Shown here: piece after piece, positions 1-7,508 of the stretch
How the letters are laid out: each line of letters opens with the position of its first letter
How positions within the stretch are numbered: the first letter of the stretch is position 1
DNA from: Geothermovivens sp964644845
GTDB taxonomy: Bacteria > Zhuqueibacterota > Zhuqueibacteria > Oleimicrobiales > Geothermoviventaceae
DNA: 24,256 nucleotides
NCBI GenBank assembly: GCA_964644845.1
Contig: CAZXXS010000044.1
Location: forward strand, 1-24,256
Reading direction: 5' to 3'
The notes under the pieces: model-generated
Told to the model about the DNA's origin: nothing
Database searches by the model: none
The model's input: only the letters and a program-made list of their open reading frames with translations
Program-made: the position numbers and the translations under genes

Positions 1-1
1 C

Positions 2-79
2 ACAGCGCAACAGCTTGGCGTAGAGCGCAGCTACCTGTGGAAAATCATGCGAAAGTACGGGATCGAGAAGGCGCATTAG
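2..79 (+). CDS. C-terminal end of a Fis-type HTH protein (partial)
   Basis: Only the last 25 codons are in the window; the frame is open from the left edge to TAG at 77-79. The peptide reads AQQLGVERSYLWKIMRKYGI near its end. That is the second half of a Fis-family helix-turn-helix, as found at the C-terminus of sigma-54-dependent activators of the NtrC type, and the short basic tail after KYGI is usual there. An enhancer-binding response regulator is the most likely parent. A stand-alone Fis-like protein or another activator with this HTH is possible, and the missing AAA+ domain would decide it. No terminator with a T-run is visible just after the stop. Confidence 0.7.
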   Translation, partial: TAQQLGVERSYLWKIMRKYGIEKAH

Positions 80-1045
80 CATTTTTCTGCTCAAAGGGAA
101 ACGATTTGGAGAGGAAATGCGGGCCATGTGACGCGTAACTGGTGAAAAACGCCGGTGAAACTTGGCGAAGAAACGTTCGAGACGATTCGAGACGAGGCCG
201 TTCCACTTCCGGGCTAAAATCTGTACGGTTTATGAGTTTTCGGCATCGTTGCCTCACAAGTCCCAAAGTGAAGGCGCGAGTCCTGAGGCTGCATCCATTT
301 GGGGCGCTCCCCGAGCGGTCCCACGGGAGCAACAGACCGAACGGTTTCCAGAGCCGTACCGACGACGGTCAGTGGTGGCGCATCGGATTGCCCGGTTGAC
401 CGAGTTGGGGATGCGCCAGGCTTGGTACTTCGGCAGGGAGAAAGGGCTCCTGCAGGCGCTTCTGGCCGGGATGGCGGCGAATTTGAGCCTGGCTTGGGCC
501 CCGTGGCGGGCAGAAGCCACCCAGTTTCTTTGTTCTTTTTCTGCCCTCGGTGTTTATCTTCTGGTCGGCACGGTTGTTTTGCTTCACTCGACTCCGTGCC
601 TCCTCCGAGTCAGCCTCCGCAGGACTTGCTGAGCGGGGTTTGGGACCGGGCCTCTGCCTGCCCGAGCTCGTGCCCGATTCACCGCACTGCTCACCTCTAC
701 GTGTCCCGTCGGTTCCCTCCTGCAACCGAGGTCCGTTGGGAGTGAGGAGGGACAGACTTGTCCCCACACCAAAACCGCTCGGATTCTCAAAAGCGATTTA
801 TCCAATCCGACCTCTTTTCGAAAACCCTTGAGAAACGTACCCTTCCTCTAATTGTGCTTCAGAGGGGGGCAACGGCTGGGCACTGACGGACAGGCTCCTA
901 ATCCTTCTGGTTACAAGATGGGAGCTATTTGACTGATCAGTACAGATCCCGGGACAATGGGCCTTGCTCCTCAACCGGAAAAACGCTAACTTGGGATGAA
1001 AAGTAGCGGTCTCTTTTTTCTCTGACGATCCCGGCGAGGTAGATC
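80..1045. other. Long intergenic stretch without a convincing gene
   Basis: About 970 bp. Several frames are open for 70-150 codons on both strands, but their translations are low-complexity mixes of Arg, Pro, Ser and Gly with no hydrophobic-core periodicity, no family motif and no good ribosome binding site. They look like chance ORFs in GC-rich DNA. There is a 10-bp tandem duplication (TTCGAGACGA twice) near 177-196. No tRNA, tmRNA or RNase P signature was seen. The promoter of the downstream epimerase must lie near the right end, but no clear -35/-10 pair was picked out. Confidence 0.5.
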
Positions 1046-2239
1046 ATGACTTACGAACCCAAGACCCTTGCTTCCCTGTACCGTCAGGCCTTGTTCGGTG
1101 ATGTTTTGCCTTTCTGGCAACATCACTCCTTGGATGAAAAGTACGGAGGCTACTTCACCTGTCTCGATGGTGAAGGCAACGTGTACGACACGGACAAGTT
1201 CGTCTGGCTGCAGGCGCGACAGGTGTGGACTTTTTCGGCCCTGTACAATCGTGTGCAGAAGCGCCAGGAGTGGCTGGACGTGGCGCGCCTTGGCGCTGCA
1301 TTCCTGCGTCAGCACGGTACAGACAGCGAGGGTAACTGGTATTTTGCGCTGGACCGAACGGGCCGCCCTTTGGTGCAACCGTACAACATTTTCTCGGACT
1401 GTTTTGCGGCCATGGCTTTCAGTCAGTACGCCCTGGCGACAGGAGATGAAGAAGCGAAAAACCTGGCTCAACGGACTTACGAAAACATCCTGAGACGCCG
1501 GGTAAATCCGAAGGGGCAGTACGAGAAGCGCGTTCCGGGAACTCGACCGCTCAGGTCGATGGCATTGCCGATGATCCTGGTGAACTTGGCTCTGGAAATG
1601 GCCTGGCAACTCGAAGAAACGGAGTTCGAACGGATTGTGCGTGAGAGCGCAGACCAGGTTTTCACTCTTTTTGTGGATCCCAAACGGCGCCTGATCTTCG
1701 AACACGTTGCCCCGGACGGGTCGCACCCGGACTGTTTCGAGGGGCGGCTTATCATTCCTGGCCACGGTTTGGAAGCCATGTGGTTTCTGATGGACGTTGG
1801 CCAGCGCTTGGGAGACCGGGAGCTGATTGAGAGAGCTGCGGAGGCATGCATCTGGATGCTGGAGTTCGGGTGGGACGAGAAGTACGGTGGCCTCTTCTAC
1901 TTCATGGATGCGGACGGCAAGCCGCCGGAAAAACTCGAATGGGACCAGAAGCTCTGGTGGGTGCACAACGAGGCACTGGTGGCCACCGCCATGGGGCACC
2001 ATCTGACGGGCCGGCGTGACCTTTGGGAGTGGTACGTGCGGCTGCACGAATACAGCTGGGCACATTTCCCTGACCCGGAACACGGGGAGTGGTGGGGGTA
2101 CCTGAACCGGCGGGGTGAGGTGTTTCTGCCGGCAAAGGGGGGCAAGTGGAAAGGCTGTTTCCACGTGCCACGTGCACTCTGGCGACTTTGGGAAGAGTTC
2201 GACAAAATGGCTTCCGAGGGTGGGAAACGAGGAACGTAG
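1046..2239 (+). CDS. N-acylglucosamine 2-epimerase (AGE/RnBP) family protein
   Basis: A 397-residue protein, the usual length for the AGE/renin-binding-protein family of alpha6/alpha6-barrel sugar epimerases. These cytosolic enzymes interconvert the C2 epimers of GlcNAc/ManNAc or of related sugars such as mannose/glucose or cellobiose. Visible family features are KFVWLQARQVW (residues 51-61), IPGHGLEAMW (237-246), VHNEAL (306-311) and HFPDPEHGEWWGYL (340-353). R58, H240, E309 and H373 sit one position after the catalytic residues I recall for Anabaena AGE (R57, H239, E308, H372), so an active enzyme is likely. The ATG follows a short purine-rich GCGAGG. The gene stands alone and converges on the FKBP gene. 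Substrate cannot be told from sequence: N-acylglucosamine and unmodified-sugar epimerases share these residues. Confidence 0.9.
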   Translation: MTYEPKTLASLYRQALFGDVLPFWQHHSLDEKYGGYFTCLDGEGNVYDTDKFVWLQARQVWTFSALYNRVQKRQEWLDVARLGAAFLRQHGTDSEGNWYFALDRTGRPLVQPYNIFSDCFAAMAFSQYALATGDEEAKNLAQRTYENILRRRVNPKGQYEKRVPGTRPLRSMALPMILVNLALEMAWQLEETEFERIVRESADQVFTLFVDPKRRLIFEHVAPDGSHPDCFEGRLIIPGHGLEAMWFLMDVGQRLGDRELIERAAEACIWMLEFGWDEKYGGLFYFMDADGKPPEKLEWDQKLWWVHNEALVATAMGHHLTGRRDLWEWYVRLHEYSWAHFPDPEHGEWWGYLNRRGEVFLPAKGGKWKGCFHVPRALWRLWEEFDKMASEGGKRGT

Positions 2240-2335
2240 GGACGTTCTGCGGGGCTCTCGAGAACAGGACTGAAACGGCCTGGGGTGCGGTTCAACTTTT
2301 GTCCGGGACAGAGCCTCGGCTGTACCCTTCAAGTG

Positions 2336-2375
2336 AAAAACTCCTGCTCTCTCCGCGAGTGAGAGAAGCAGGAGT
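2336..2375 (-). terminator. Rho-independent terminator of the FKBP gene
   Basis: ACTCCTGCT (2340-2348) pairs with AGCAGGAGT (2367-2375). The stem continues as CTCTC/GAGAG across a single bulged A at 2366 and closes on a 7-nt loop. On the minus strand the stem is followed directly by TTTTT (plus-strand AAAAA at 2336-2340). It lies about 105 bp past the FKBP stop. The stem could also slow transcription arriving from the convergent epimerase gene. Confidence 0.85.
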
Positions 2376-2480
2376 CCCTGGTGTCCAACCTTCAGCTGGC
2401 GTTCCCCACGACGCGGTTGAGGCAGCCCCGGCGACGGACGCAAAATCCTCGACTTGGGCCTGTAGCGGGCGCAGTCGGGG

Positions 2481-2918
2481 CTACGCGGAGGCCACGATCT
2501 CCACCAACTCGATGTCAAAAATCAGATCCTTGCCTGCGAGAGGATGGTTGGCGTCCAGAAGAACTGTCGTGTCGTCTACCTCTGCTACCTGGACAATCAA
2601 CGTTTGGCCGTTCGACTGCGTCATCTGAAGTTGTTGGCCTACTTCTGGCTTCAAATCGGGCGGAAATTGATCGCGCCCAACGCGCAGCATCATGTCTTCG
2701 CGGTGAGGACCGTACGCCTCGTCGGAAGGGACCTTCGCTGTTTTTTTCTCGCCCACTTCCATGCCGATTACCGCGTTCTCGAAACCCGTGATGATTTGAC
2801 CGTCGCCGAGCGTGAACTCGATGGGTTCACGATCTGCTGAGGTGTCGAACACGGTTCCGTCTTCGAGTTTCCCCGTGTAGTGTACCTTGACGGTGTCACC
2901 TTGTTTCGCCTGTGCCAT
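2481..2918 (-). CDS. FKBP-type peptidyl-prolyl cis-trans isomerase, SlyD-like
   Basis: A 145-residue cytosolic prolyl isomerase and chaperone. The N-terminal FKBP strand reads VKVHYTGKLEDGTVFDTS (residues 10-27), followed by FTLGDGQIITGFENAVIGM. The insert-in-flap (IF) chaperone segment typical of SlyD runs from about residue 68 (EAYGPHREDMM) to about 125, and the FKBP half closes with LAGKDLIFDIELVEI. The long His/Cys-rich metal-binding tail of E. coli SlyD is absent; the protein ends soon after the last strand, as in many non-enteric homologues. The ATG has AAGGAG seven bases upstream. Transcribed alone, with its own terminator. Confidence 0.93.
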   Translation of the reverse strand: MAQAKQGDTVKVHYTGKLEDGTVFDTSADREPIEFTLGDGQIITGFENAVIGMEVGEKKTAKVPSDEAYGPHREDMMLRVGRDQFPPDLKPEVGQQLQMTQSNGQTLIVQVAEVDDTTVLLDANHPLAGKDLIFDIELVEIVASA

Positions 2919-3295
2919 GTCTTGCTCCTTAACTTTGTTGCCATGTTACCAATCGACGGAACCACGTTCGAGCGGCACTTCGCCGCGTCGGGCTTTCTCG
3001 CGTCAGGTCTTGTCCGTGCTGGGGATGCTGTGGGCCGGTGAGATCAGGCTGGTGTTCCAAAGAAGGGATTCACTGACTGCAGTCCTTAGGCAGCTCGAAT
3101 GGTGGTCCGCTTGTTTCGGTCGCAAGGTAGACAAAAGTTCTCCCAATTGCAAGGAAATTCGAAGGCAAGAGCGCACTGACGACGGTTCGCGCCACATCTT
3201 TGCACAGTTGAACGCTTGCTTGGGCGCTGCTTAGCCTTGATTTTGCACCGGTATCTTGCTAAATTGAAGTTGACCGGTGGTTGGGTGGTGCGTGA
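2919..3295. other. Divergent intergenic region, FKBP / Na+/Ca2+ antiporter
   Basis: About 375 bp between two divergent starts. It holds the ribosome binding site and presumably the promoter of the FKBP gene on the left, and a plus-strand promoter candidate at 3237-3265 on the right. The short frames inside have no recognisable product. ACCGGT occurs twice, at 3247 and 3273, flanking the candidate -10 box. Confidence 0.5.
3237..3265 (+). promoter_or_regulatory. Candidate sigma-70-type promoter of the antiporter gene
   Basis: TTGATT (3237-3242) and TAAATT (3260-3265) are separated by 17 bp; each matches four of six consensus bases. Predicted transcription start is near 3272, giving a short leader before the TTG start at 3296. 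Inferred from sequence only. Confidence 0.5.
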
Positions 3296-4264
3296 TTGAG
3301 CCGCGAAAGGATCCTTCCTTTGCTGATTCATCTGCTCATCTTTGGTGTCGGTGTTGCTTTTCTGTTCGGGGGGGCGGACTGGCTTGTCAGGGGCTCTTCG
3401 AACCTCGCGCGTTACTTCCGTGTGCACCCCCTTGTGGTTGGACTCACGGTTGTCGCCTTTGGTACATCGGCTCCCGAGCTTGTGGTCAGCCTCGTGGCTG
3501 CGCTGCGCGGCAATCCGGACATCGCGCTTGGTAACGTGGTTGGGAGCAACATTGCGAACGCTGGTCTGGTTCTCGGTCTGGCTGCTGTTGTGCGTCCGCT
3601 GGCGGTAGGCCGAAAGACGCTGCTCCAGGAGGTCCCTATCATGGTTGCAGCGCAGCTGGCCTTCCTGCTCCTCGCCTGGTACGGCAGCGACGTCTCCCGG
3701 GTGGACGGGTTGATCCTCCTCGCTGGCATGGTGGCGTTCAGTTCGCTCATGCTGCACCGAACCATCGACGACCGTGCTTCCAGTCTGCTACGAGGGCCGT
3801 GTGACAAAGGTTCGCCCTGGAAGTGTTTATTCAAGAACACCTTCTTCGTCGGGACCGGCATCATTGGACTCGTTTTCGGGTCCAACCTGATGATTGATTC
3901 GGGCGAAGCGCTGGCGCGTGCGGCGGGCGTCAGTGAGTGGGTAATCGGGGCCACGCTCATTGCCGTTGGGACGTCACTTCCCGAGCTCGCTACGTCGCTC
4001 GTGGCTGCCTACCGCCGCGAGACGGACATTTGCATCGGCAACGTTGTGGGGAGCAACATCTTCAATGTGCTGCTGATTCTTGGAACGGTGGCTACTGTGC
4101 GGCCTCTTGCTGTGCCGGAGTCTGTGCTGCATTTCGAGCTTCCGGCCATGTTCCTTCTCTGTTTGCTGCTCTGGCCAATCATGGTCACTGGCCGACGTGT
4201 TTCTCGCCTTGAAGGCATTTTGCTGCTTTTCCTGTACAGCCTCTTCATCAGCCGTTTGGTCTGA
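3296..4264 (+). CDS. Calcium/sodium antiporter (CaCA superfamily, YrbG-like)
   Basis: A 322-residue polytopic inner-membrane exchanger with about ten hydrophobic segments, the normal size for bacterial YrbG-type antiporters. The two inverted alpha repeats are plain: GLTVVAFGTSAPELVVS with GNVVGSNIAN in the first half, and GATLIAVGTSLPELATS with GNVVGSNIFN in the second. The acidic residue of each GTSxPEL motif is a cation ligand in this family. Exchange of Ca2+ (or another divalent ion) for Na+ or H+ is expected. The frame opens after an in-frame TGA at 3293, so the TTG at 3296 is the first possible start; the first hydrophobic helix begins soon after. The ribosome binding site is weak. Monocistronic and convergent with the thiol operon. 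Confidence 0.9.
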   Translation: MSRERILPLLIHLLIFGVGVAFLFGGADWLVRGSSNLARYFRVHPLVVGLTVVAFGTSAPELVVSLVAALRGNPDIALGNVVGSNIANAGLVLGLAAVVRPLAVGRKTLLQEVPIMVAAQLAFLLLAWYGSDVSRVDGLILLAGMVAFSSLMLHRTIDDRASSLLRGPCDKGSPWKCLFKNTFFVGTGIIGLVFGSNLMIDSGEALARAAGVSEWVIGATLIAVGTSLPELATSLVAAYRRETDICIGNVVGSNIFNVLLILGTVATVRPLAVPESVLHFELPAMFLLCLLLWPIMVTGRRVSRLEGILLLFLYSLFISRLV

Positions 4265-4309
4265 ACGGCTGATTTCTTCGTAGATCTTGGGCTGCCTGAC
4301 CACTACACG

Positions 4310-4340
4310 AAAAAACCCCGCCCTGGGTCGGGACGGGGTT
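4310..4340 (-). terminator. Rho-independent terminator of the thiol operon
   Basis: AACCCCG (4314-4320) pairs with CGGGGTT (4334-4340), extended by CCC/GGG with one bulged base and a 6-nt loop. On the minus strand it is followed by six T residues (plus-strand A run at 4310-4315). It starts 30 bp past the OsmC stop. It may serve the convergent antiporter gene too, though no T-run follows in that direction. Confidence 0.92.
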
Positions 4341-4370
4341 GATGAAACGACCGCTGCCTGAAGGGAAGAT

Positions 4371-4796
4371 TCAATCGGGAACCGGTTCCCGGATTTCAAA
4401 GCTGGTGGTAATTTCAGCCGTCTTTCGCACCATCTCCGAAGCAGAGCAGTAGCGCACCTGCGACAGCTCGATGGCCCGCTCCACATTTTCCGGCTTGATG
4501 CCCCGGCCGTAAATGATGTACTTCATGTTGACCCGTGTAAACACCTTGGGGTGTTCGGGGGCCCTGTCCGCGTCGATCTCCATCTCGAAATCTTCCACTG
4601 GCTGACGCATCTTCTTGAGGATCGAAAGCACGTCCATGGCCGTACAGGCACCGAGGGACATGAGGAAGACCTCCATTGGTCTCGGCCCAGCGTTCTGACC
4701 GTTCAGGTCGTAGGGACCATCCATTGTGATCCAGTGCTCAGAGTCCGATTTGGCCGCCAGCGCCAGCCCTTTGATTTGTTTGATGTAAGCCTTCAT
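4371..4796 (-). CDS. OsmC family protein
   Basis: A 141-residue protein of the OsmC/Ohr superfamily, whose better-known members reduce organic hydroperoxides with a reactive cysteine pair. It has the two conserved cysteines, C51 in LGACTAMDV and C117 in VRYCSAS, in the usual helix positions, plus the family phrase PRPMEVFLMSLGAC. The sequence resembles the YhfA/general OsmC branch more than Ohr, so a peroxidase activity is probable but not certain. Its ATG overlaps the stop of the DUF1858 gene by 4 bp, indicating translational coupling. Last gene of a four-gene operon and followed by a strong terminator. Its partners (TlpA-like and a CxxC protein) suggest the reducing thiols come from within the operon. 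Confidence 0.9.
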   Translation of the reverse strand: MKAYIKQIKGLALAAKSDSEHWITMDGPYDLNGQNAGPRPMEVFLMSLGACTAMDVLSILKKMRQPVEDFEMEIDADRAPEHPKVFTRVNMKYIIYGRGIKPENVERAIELSQVRYCSASEMVRKTAEITTSFEIREPVPD

Positions 4797-5035
4797 TCTC
4801 TTCCGCTACCTCCCTCCTCCTTGGTCACCAGTTCGTTCAGTTCTTCCACGATCTTGTCGATCTCTTCGTCCGTGAAGCCTTTCTCCTTCGCACTGCTTTC
4901 CAGTGTTCCCCAGATCGGCTCACCGCACGCCAGACACTTGATGCCCTTTTCCATCAAGAAGCCAACAGACTTGGGATGTTCGCGGACGAGGTCCTCGATC
5001 GTGATCGTCTTGTCGATGTGAACCTTGATGTCCAT
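4793..5035 (-). CDS. DUF1858 redox-disulfide domain protein
   Basis: An 80-residue protein made almost wholly of the DUF1858 domain, known from hybrid-cluster-protein-associated redox-disulfide proteins. Residues 3-50 show the family pattern: IDKTITIEDLVREHP, then GIKCLACGEPIWGTLE with a CxxC pair at C34 and C37. A charged helix follows. The CxxC in front of the GEP turn is likely a redox-active disulfide; no metal-binding pattern beyond it is visible. It starts 12 bp after the TlpA-like gene and overlaps OsmC by 4 bp. A small thiol carrier handing electrons to OsmC or another partner is an inference from the operon. Confidence 0.88.
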   Translation of the reverse strand: MDIKVHIDKTITIEDLVREHPKSVGFLMEKGIKCLACGEPIWGTLESSAKEKGFTDEEIDKIVEELNELVTKEEGGSGRE

Positions 5036-5047
5036 CGCTTTGACCCT

Positions 5048-5623
5048 CTACTTTTGAGCCAAAAGCGTCTGGATGTTGCTTTCCCACACGCTACGGGGAC
5101 GGTAGCCAACGTACTTTTGGTAGATCCGTCCGTGTTTGTCGATGACAAACGTGGTGGGAATCCCCTGGATCCCACCGTAGGCCTGCACAACTTCCATCGT
5201 GGCCAGAAGCACAGGATAGTTGATGCCGTACTGTTTCATGAAATTCTTCACAGCATCGAGACCCTGCCTGCCAAAGGCCACTCCAATGATTTGCAGACCC
5301 TTCTTACCGTACTGGTCTTGCAGTTTTACAAAATCGGGGATCTCCATTCGGCAGGGCGGACACCAGGTGTCCCAGAAATCCAGAATGATCACTTTACCTT
5401 TGTAGTCGGACAGTTTGTGAATCTTCCCGTCCACGCCGCGCAATTGGAAATCCGGAGCCACGGGCCCAGAGGTTGTCGAGCTTGTCGTCGTCTCCACGGC
5501 TTCGCCGCTCCCCTTGGCGGCTGGCTCAGCATTGGCCTGTTCATTGGATTTCGAACAACCGATCGCGAGTACCGCGGCCAAAGCAAAGATGGCCAAGAAA
5601 GAAAACAACCGCTGCTTCTTCAT
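5048..5623 (-). CDS. TlpA-like thiol-disulfide oxidoreductase, lipoprotein
   Basis: A 191-residue exported thioredoxin-fold protein. Residues 1-22 form a lipoprotein signal peptide (KKQR, hydrophobic stretch, lipobox LAIGC with C23). An acidic and Ser/Thr-rich linker runs to about residue 53, and the TlpA/AhpC-TSA domain fills the rest. The active site is WDTWCPPCRMEIP with C88 and C91. The later GIQGIPTTFVIDKHGRI carries the cis-Pro loop of thioredoxins. It probably acts outside the inner membrane, reducing or oxidising protein or cytochrome thiols. ATG with GGAGTAAGG just upstream, only 3 bp after the preceding gene's stop. Since the DUF1858 and OsmC proteins carry no signal peptide, the operon would work on both sides of the membrane. 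Confidence 0.92.
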   Translation of the reverse strand: MKKQRLFSFLAIFALAAVLAIGCSKSNEQANAEPAAKGSGEAVETTTSSTTSGPVAPDFQLRGVDGKIHKLSDYKGKVIILDFWDTWCPPCRMEIPDFVKLQDQYGKKGLQIIGVAFGRQGLDAVKNFMKQYGINYPVLLATMEVVQAYGGIQGIPTTFVIDKHGRIYQKYVGYRPRSVWESNIQTLLAQK

Positions 5624-5626
5624 ACC

Positions 5627-5863
5627 TTACTCCATGTTAGGTGTTAGGAAACGATTTTTGCCCTCGCTGTCGAAGGTTTCCTCAAAGAGAACCTTGAGAA
5701 GATCGTCGAGGTAGCTTACCACTTCGGGTTGCTCAGCCAGGGGGCCCAGTTCGTAGTAGACGACATCGGCAAGCAAACGAGCTACTTCCCGTGAGTGGCA
5801 GGCACGGACTCGATCCCTCAAGTCGCCACAGTACTGTTCAACGATTTTCTCGATGTTCTCCAT
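5627..5863 (-). CDS. Uncharacterised 78-aa protein, first gene of thiol operon
   Basis: The frame is open for about 220 codons further upstream, but that part is not protein-like. The internal ATG at 5861-5863 has a strong AGGAGGT six bases ahead and starts a clean sequence, MENIEKIVEQYCGD. The protein is acidic, predicted almost all helical, with cysteines at positions 12 and 22 and no CxxC. I do not recognise a family. It lies 3 bp before the TlpA-like gene and is surely co-transcribed with it. No signal peptide or membrane segment. A regulator or small partner of the thiol proteins is possible, but nothing in the sequence proves it. Confidence 0.8.
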   Translation of the reverse strand: MENIEKIVEQYCGDLRDRVRACHSREVARLLADVVYYELGPLAEQPEVVSYLDDLLKVLFEETFDSEGKNRFLTPNME

Positions 5864-6662
5864 TGCGCGACCTCCTGTGGCATTTGATGCACTCGGTCGC
5901 GCCAAAGAGACAGTTTCGGTTCCGCCACCATCAGCCGTGCTTCTTTGACGATTTTCCAATCGTTCAGGTTCCGGACTAATGCGCTCCGGTTTAGCCGTCT
6001 GATCCCTCTGCACTCCTGGGGCGGTGGGTCTCAAGATCGAGCACCAGAGTTGTGCTCGCCTCAACTGTGTATAGGGATACCTGCAGGCAATCGGGGCTGT
6101 CTGGCCAGGCAGTGTTCGCTTCTGGGGAATGACGCTTTGCTCTGGGCAGCTCTGTCGTACTTCCGGATCGTAGTCTGTGCCCAATCCATCCGCGCAGGCG
6201 GACTGGCGCGCTTCAGCGGTGGAATTCACTCCATCACGGGTCTCCAGATACGGGAGTCTCGCCGGTGCCTGCGCGACGTAGTTACGAAATCCTTTGCTCC
6301 GCCCGATTTCAGCAGATGCGTTTTCTACCTCTGCCTCGGAAGCTCTGATTTGGCAGGGCGAACGGTGAGGGCGAGGACAAAACCTAAACTTGCGAGCCGC
6401 GCTTTTGCGCACCCGCGCTCGCCGCCAGAAACCGATTGGGCAAGCGTCTCTACGCATAGGACCGTTCACACCCTTCAGGAAATCCTGATCTGGCGAGACA
6501 GCCTTCCATCTCAAAGGCATTGGCCTTACGGGTGAACGGAAAAAGGAGGAACAGTTGATCAGGGTCGGTGGGCTGTTTCAATCAGGAAACATCAGAGCGA
6601 CGCTGAACCCGGGTTTGAGCCGGCCCTCTTCGGCCCGCGCTTTCCCTCGCGGCGCGATTCTC
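5864..6662. other. Intergenic region without a convincing gene
   Basis: About 800 bp between two minus-strand operons. Long open frames exist on both strands (for example 5945-6535 on plus and the upstream continuation of the 78-aa gene on minus), but their translations lack family motifs, are rich in Arg, Pro, Ser and Cys, and have no Shine-Dalgarno sequence at a sensible start. The promoter of the thiol operon should lie near 5880-5930; no strong -35/-10 pair was found. No T-run terminator follows the TIR-like gene at 6662. A degraded gene cannot be excluded. Confidence 0.5.
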
Positions 6663-7313
6663 TTAGGCACTGAGGCAGAAATCAGCAAACAGGAATTCCA
6701 CGCTGTTTCGAGCCCTGTTCTGGAGCGGTGTGCTGTCGAAGATCCGTTTCGCTTCGCGTTTCAGCTCGATGTCATCCGTCAGCAGATAGGCCCGACGGAG
6801 GTAGTCGATCGCAAGAAAGGGGTTATTTTCTACCTCAGTGGCCATCTTTTGATAGTAGCGTGCTAAATCGCTCAGGTGGCGAAAGAAGTCCCGGATTTTC
6901 TGCTCAAAATGCTCGTCGAGCACCACGTACTCTGTGCGAACGAAGTCCGAGGGGACATGCGTCCTTGGTGTCTTGATGACCAGAGTCTCTTTGCCATACG
7001 CCTGCATTATCCCGAGCTCGTAGAAGATGTTGCCAAGGGTGGACGGGGAGAACCCCTGGTCAATCAAGGCGATGCCAACCGGCACTTGAAGGATGAGCTT
7101 CCATATTTTCTCGAGGAAATCCTTTCCTGTCACGATCGACCCGGCATCAAGGCACCGGAAACCATGCCTCTGGATTTCTGTCTCTACCCGCGCACGAGCT
7201 TTCTGGATTTCCGCGGTCGTACGACCCAGGTTTGTCATCAGGAAACAGCTGCGCGGGGAATAGCTGATCGGGCCAGCAGGTGGATCCCCCGTGACCGGTG
7301 AGTAGTAGATCAT
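6663..7313 (-). CDS. TIR-like / nucleoside deoxyribosyltransferase-like Rossmannoid protein
   Basis: A 216-residue protein of which residues 20-145 form a small alpha/beta domain. It reads as strand CFLMTNL (23-29), a long basic helix, strand FRCLDAG, helix GKDFLEKIWKLI, strand VGIALID (79-85), then SPSTLGNIFYELGIMQAYGK (89-108), strand TLVIKTP and VPSDFVRTEYVVLD. The NxFYELGxxxAxGK pattern with E99 is what predicted nucleotide-binding TIR-like and nucleoside 2-deoxyribosyltransferase-like domains share; the Glu is the expected catalytic residue. Residues 145-216 are helical and of unknown role. Its ATG overlaps the TGA of the 57-aa gene upstream (ATGA), so the two are translationally coupled. 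Many such domains act as NAD or nucleotide hydrolases in anti-phage systems, but others are metabolic. The exact family needs a profile search. Confidence 0.6.
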   Translation of the reverse strand: MIYYSPVTGDPPAGPISYSPRSCFLMTNLGRTTAEIQKARARVETEIQRHGFRCLDAGSIVTGKDFLEKIWKLILQVPVGIALIDQGFSPSTLGNIFYELGIMQAYGKETLVIKTPRTHVPSDFVRTEYVVLDEHFEQKIRDFFRHLSDLARYYQKMATEVENNPFLAIDYLRRAYLLTDDIELKREAKRIFDSTPLQNRARNSVEFLFADFCLSA

Positions 7314-7483
7314 GCCCTTTTCTTTTGGGGTTCAGAAGTTCGACGTGAGCGTGCAATCGGAATACCTTTGTACGGTCCTTCCGACTTCTTGTGTGCGATG
7401 ATCCGTCCTCGAGCGCGATCGATCTTCACATACCGACCTGTCTTGGGGTTCTTCACTTGCACAATGTCTTTCTTCTTCGCCAT
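7310..7483 (-). CDS. 57-aa highly basic small protein coupled to the TIR-like gene
   Basis: An ORF of 57 codons, strongly supported. It has a near-perfect AGGAGGT eight bases before the ATG, a good promoter at 7509-7537, and a TGA overlapping the start of the next gene by 4 bp. The protein begins MAKKKDIVQVKNPKTGRYVK and continues with IDRARGRIIAHKKSEGPYKG, then a basic tail ending in QKKRA. About a third of the residues are Lys or Arg and there is no Cys. The NPKTGRYVKID and KKSEGPYKGIPI phrases look like a conserved small-protein family that I cannot name. Nucleic-acid binding, or binding to its acidic partner, fits the charge. Function unknown. Confidence 0.82.
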   Translation of the reverse strand: MAKKKDIVQVKNPKTGRYVKIDRARGRIIAHKKSEGPYKGIPIARSRRTSEPQKKRA

Positions 7484-7508
7484 GTGCACCTCCTTCTATT
7501 GCCAGCCT

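Noticed and set aside
986..2518. A 510-codon open frame on the minus strand opposite the epimerase gene
   Set aside because: It mirrors the epimerase frame, has no family motif and a composition rich in Arg, His, Pro and Ser. The epimerase on the other strand carries all catalytic residues.
5864..6520. Upstream continuation of the 78-aa gene's frame to about 297 codons
   Set aside because: The extension is not protein-like, and the internal ATG has a strong Shine-Dalgarno sequence, so the long form is chance openness.
5945..6535. 196-codon open frame on the plus strand in the gap
   Set aside because: No ribosome binding site, no hydrophobic-core pattern, many Cys/Arg/Ser, no recognised family.
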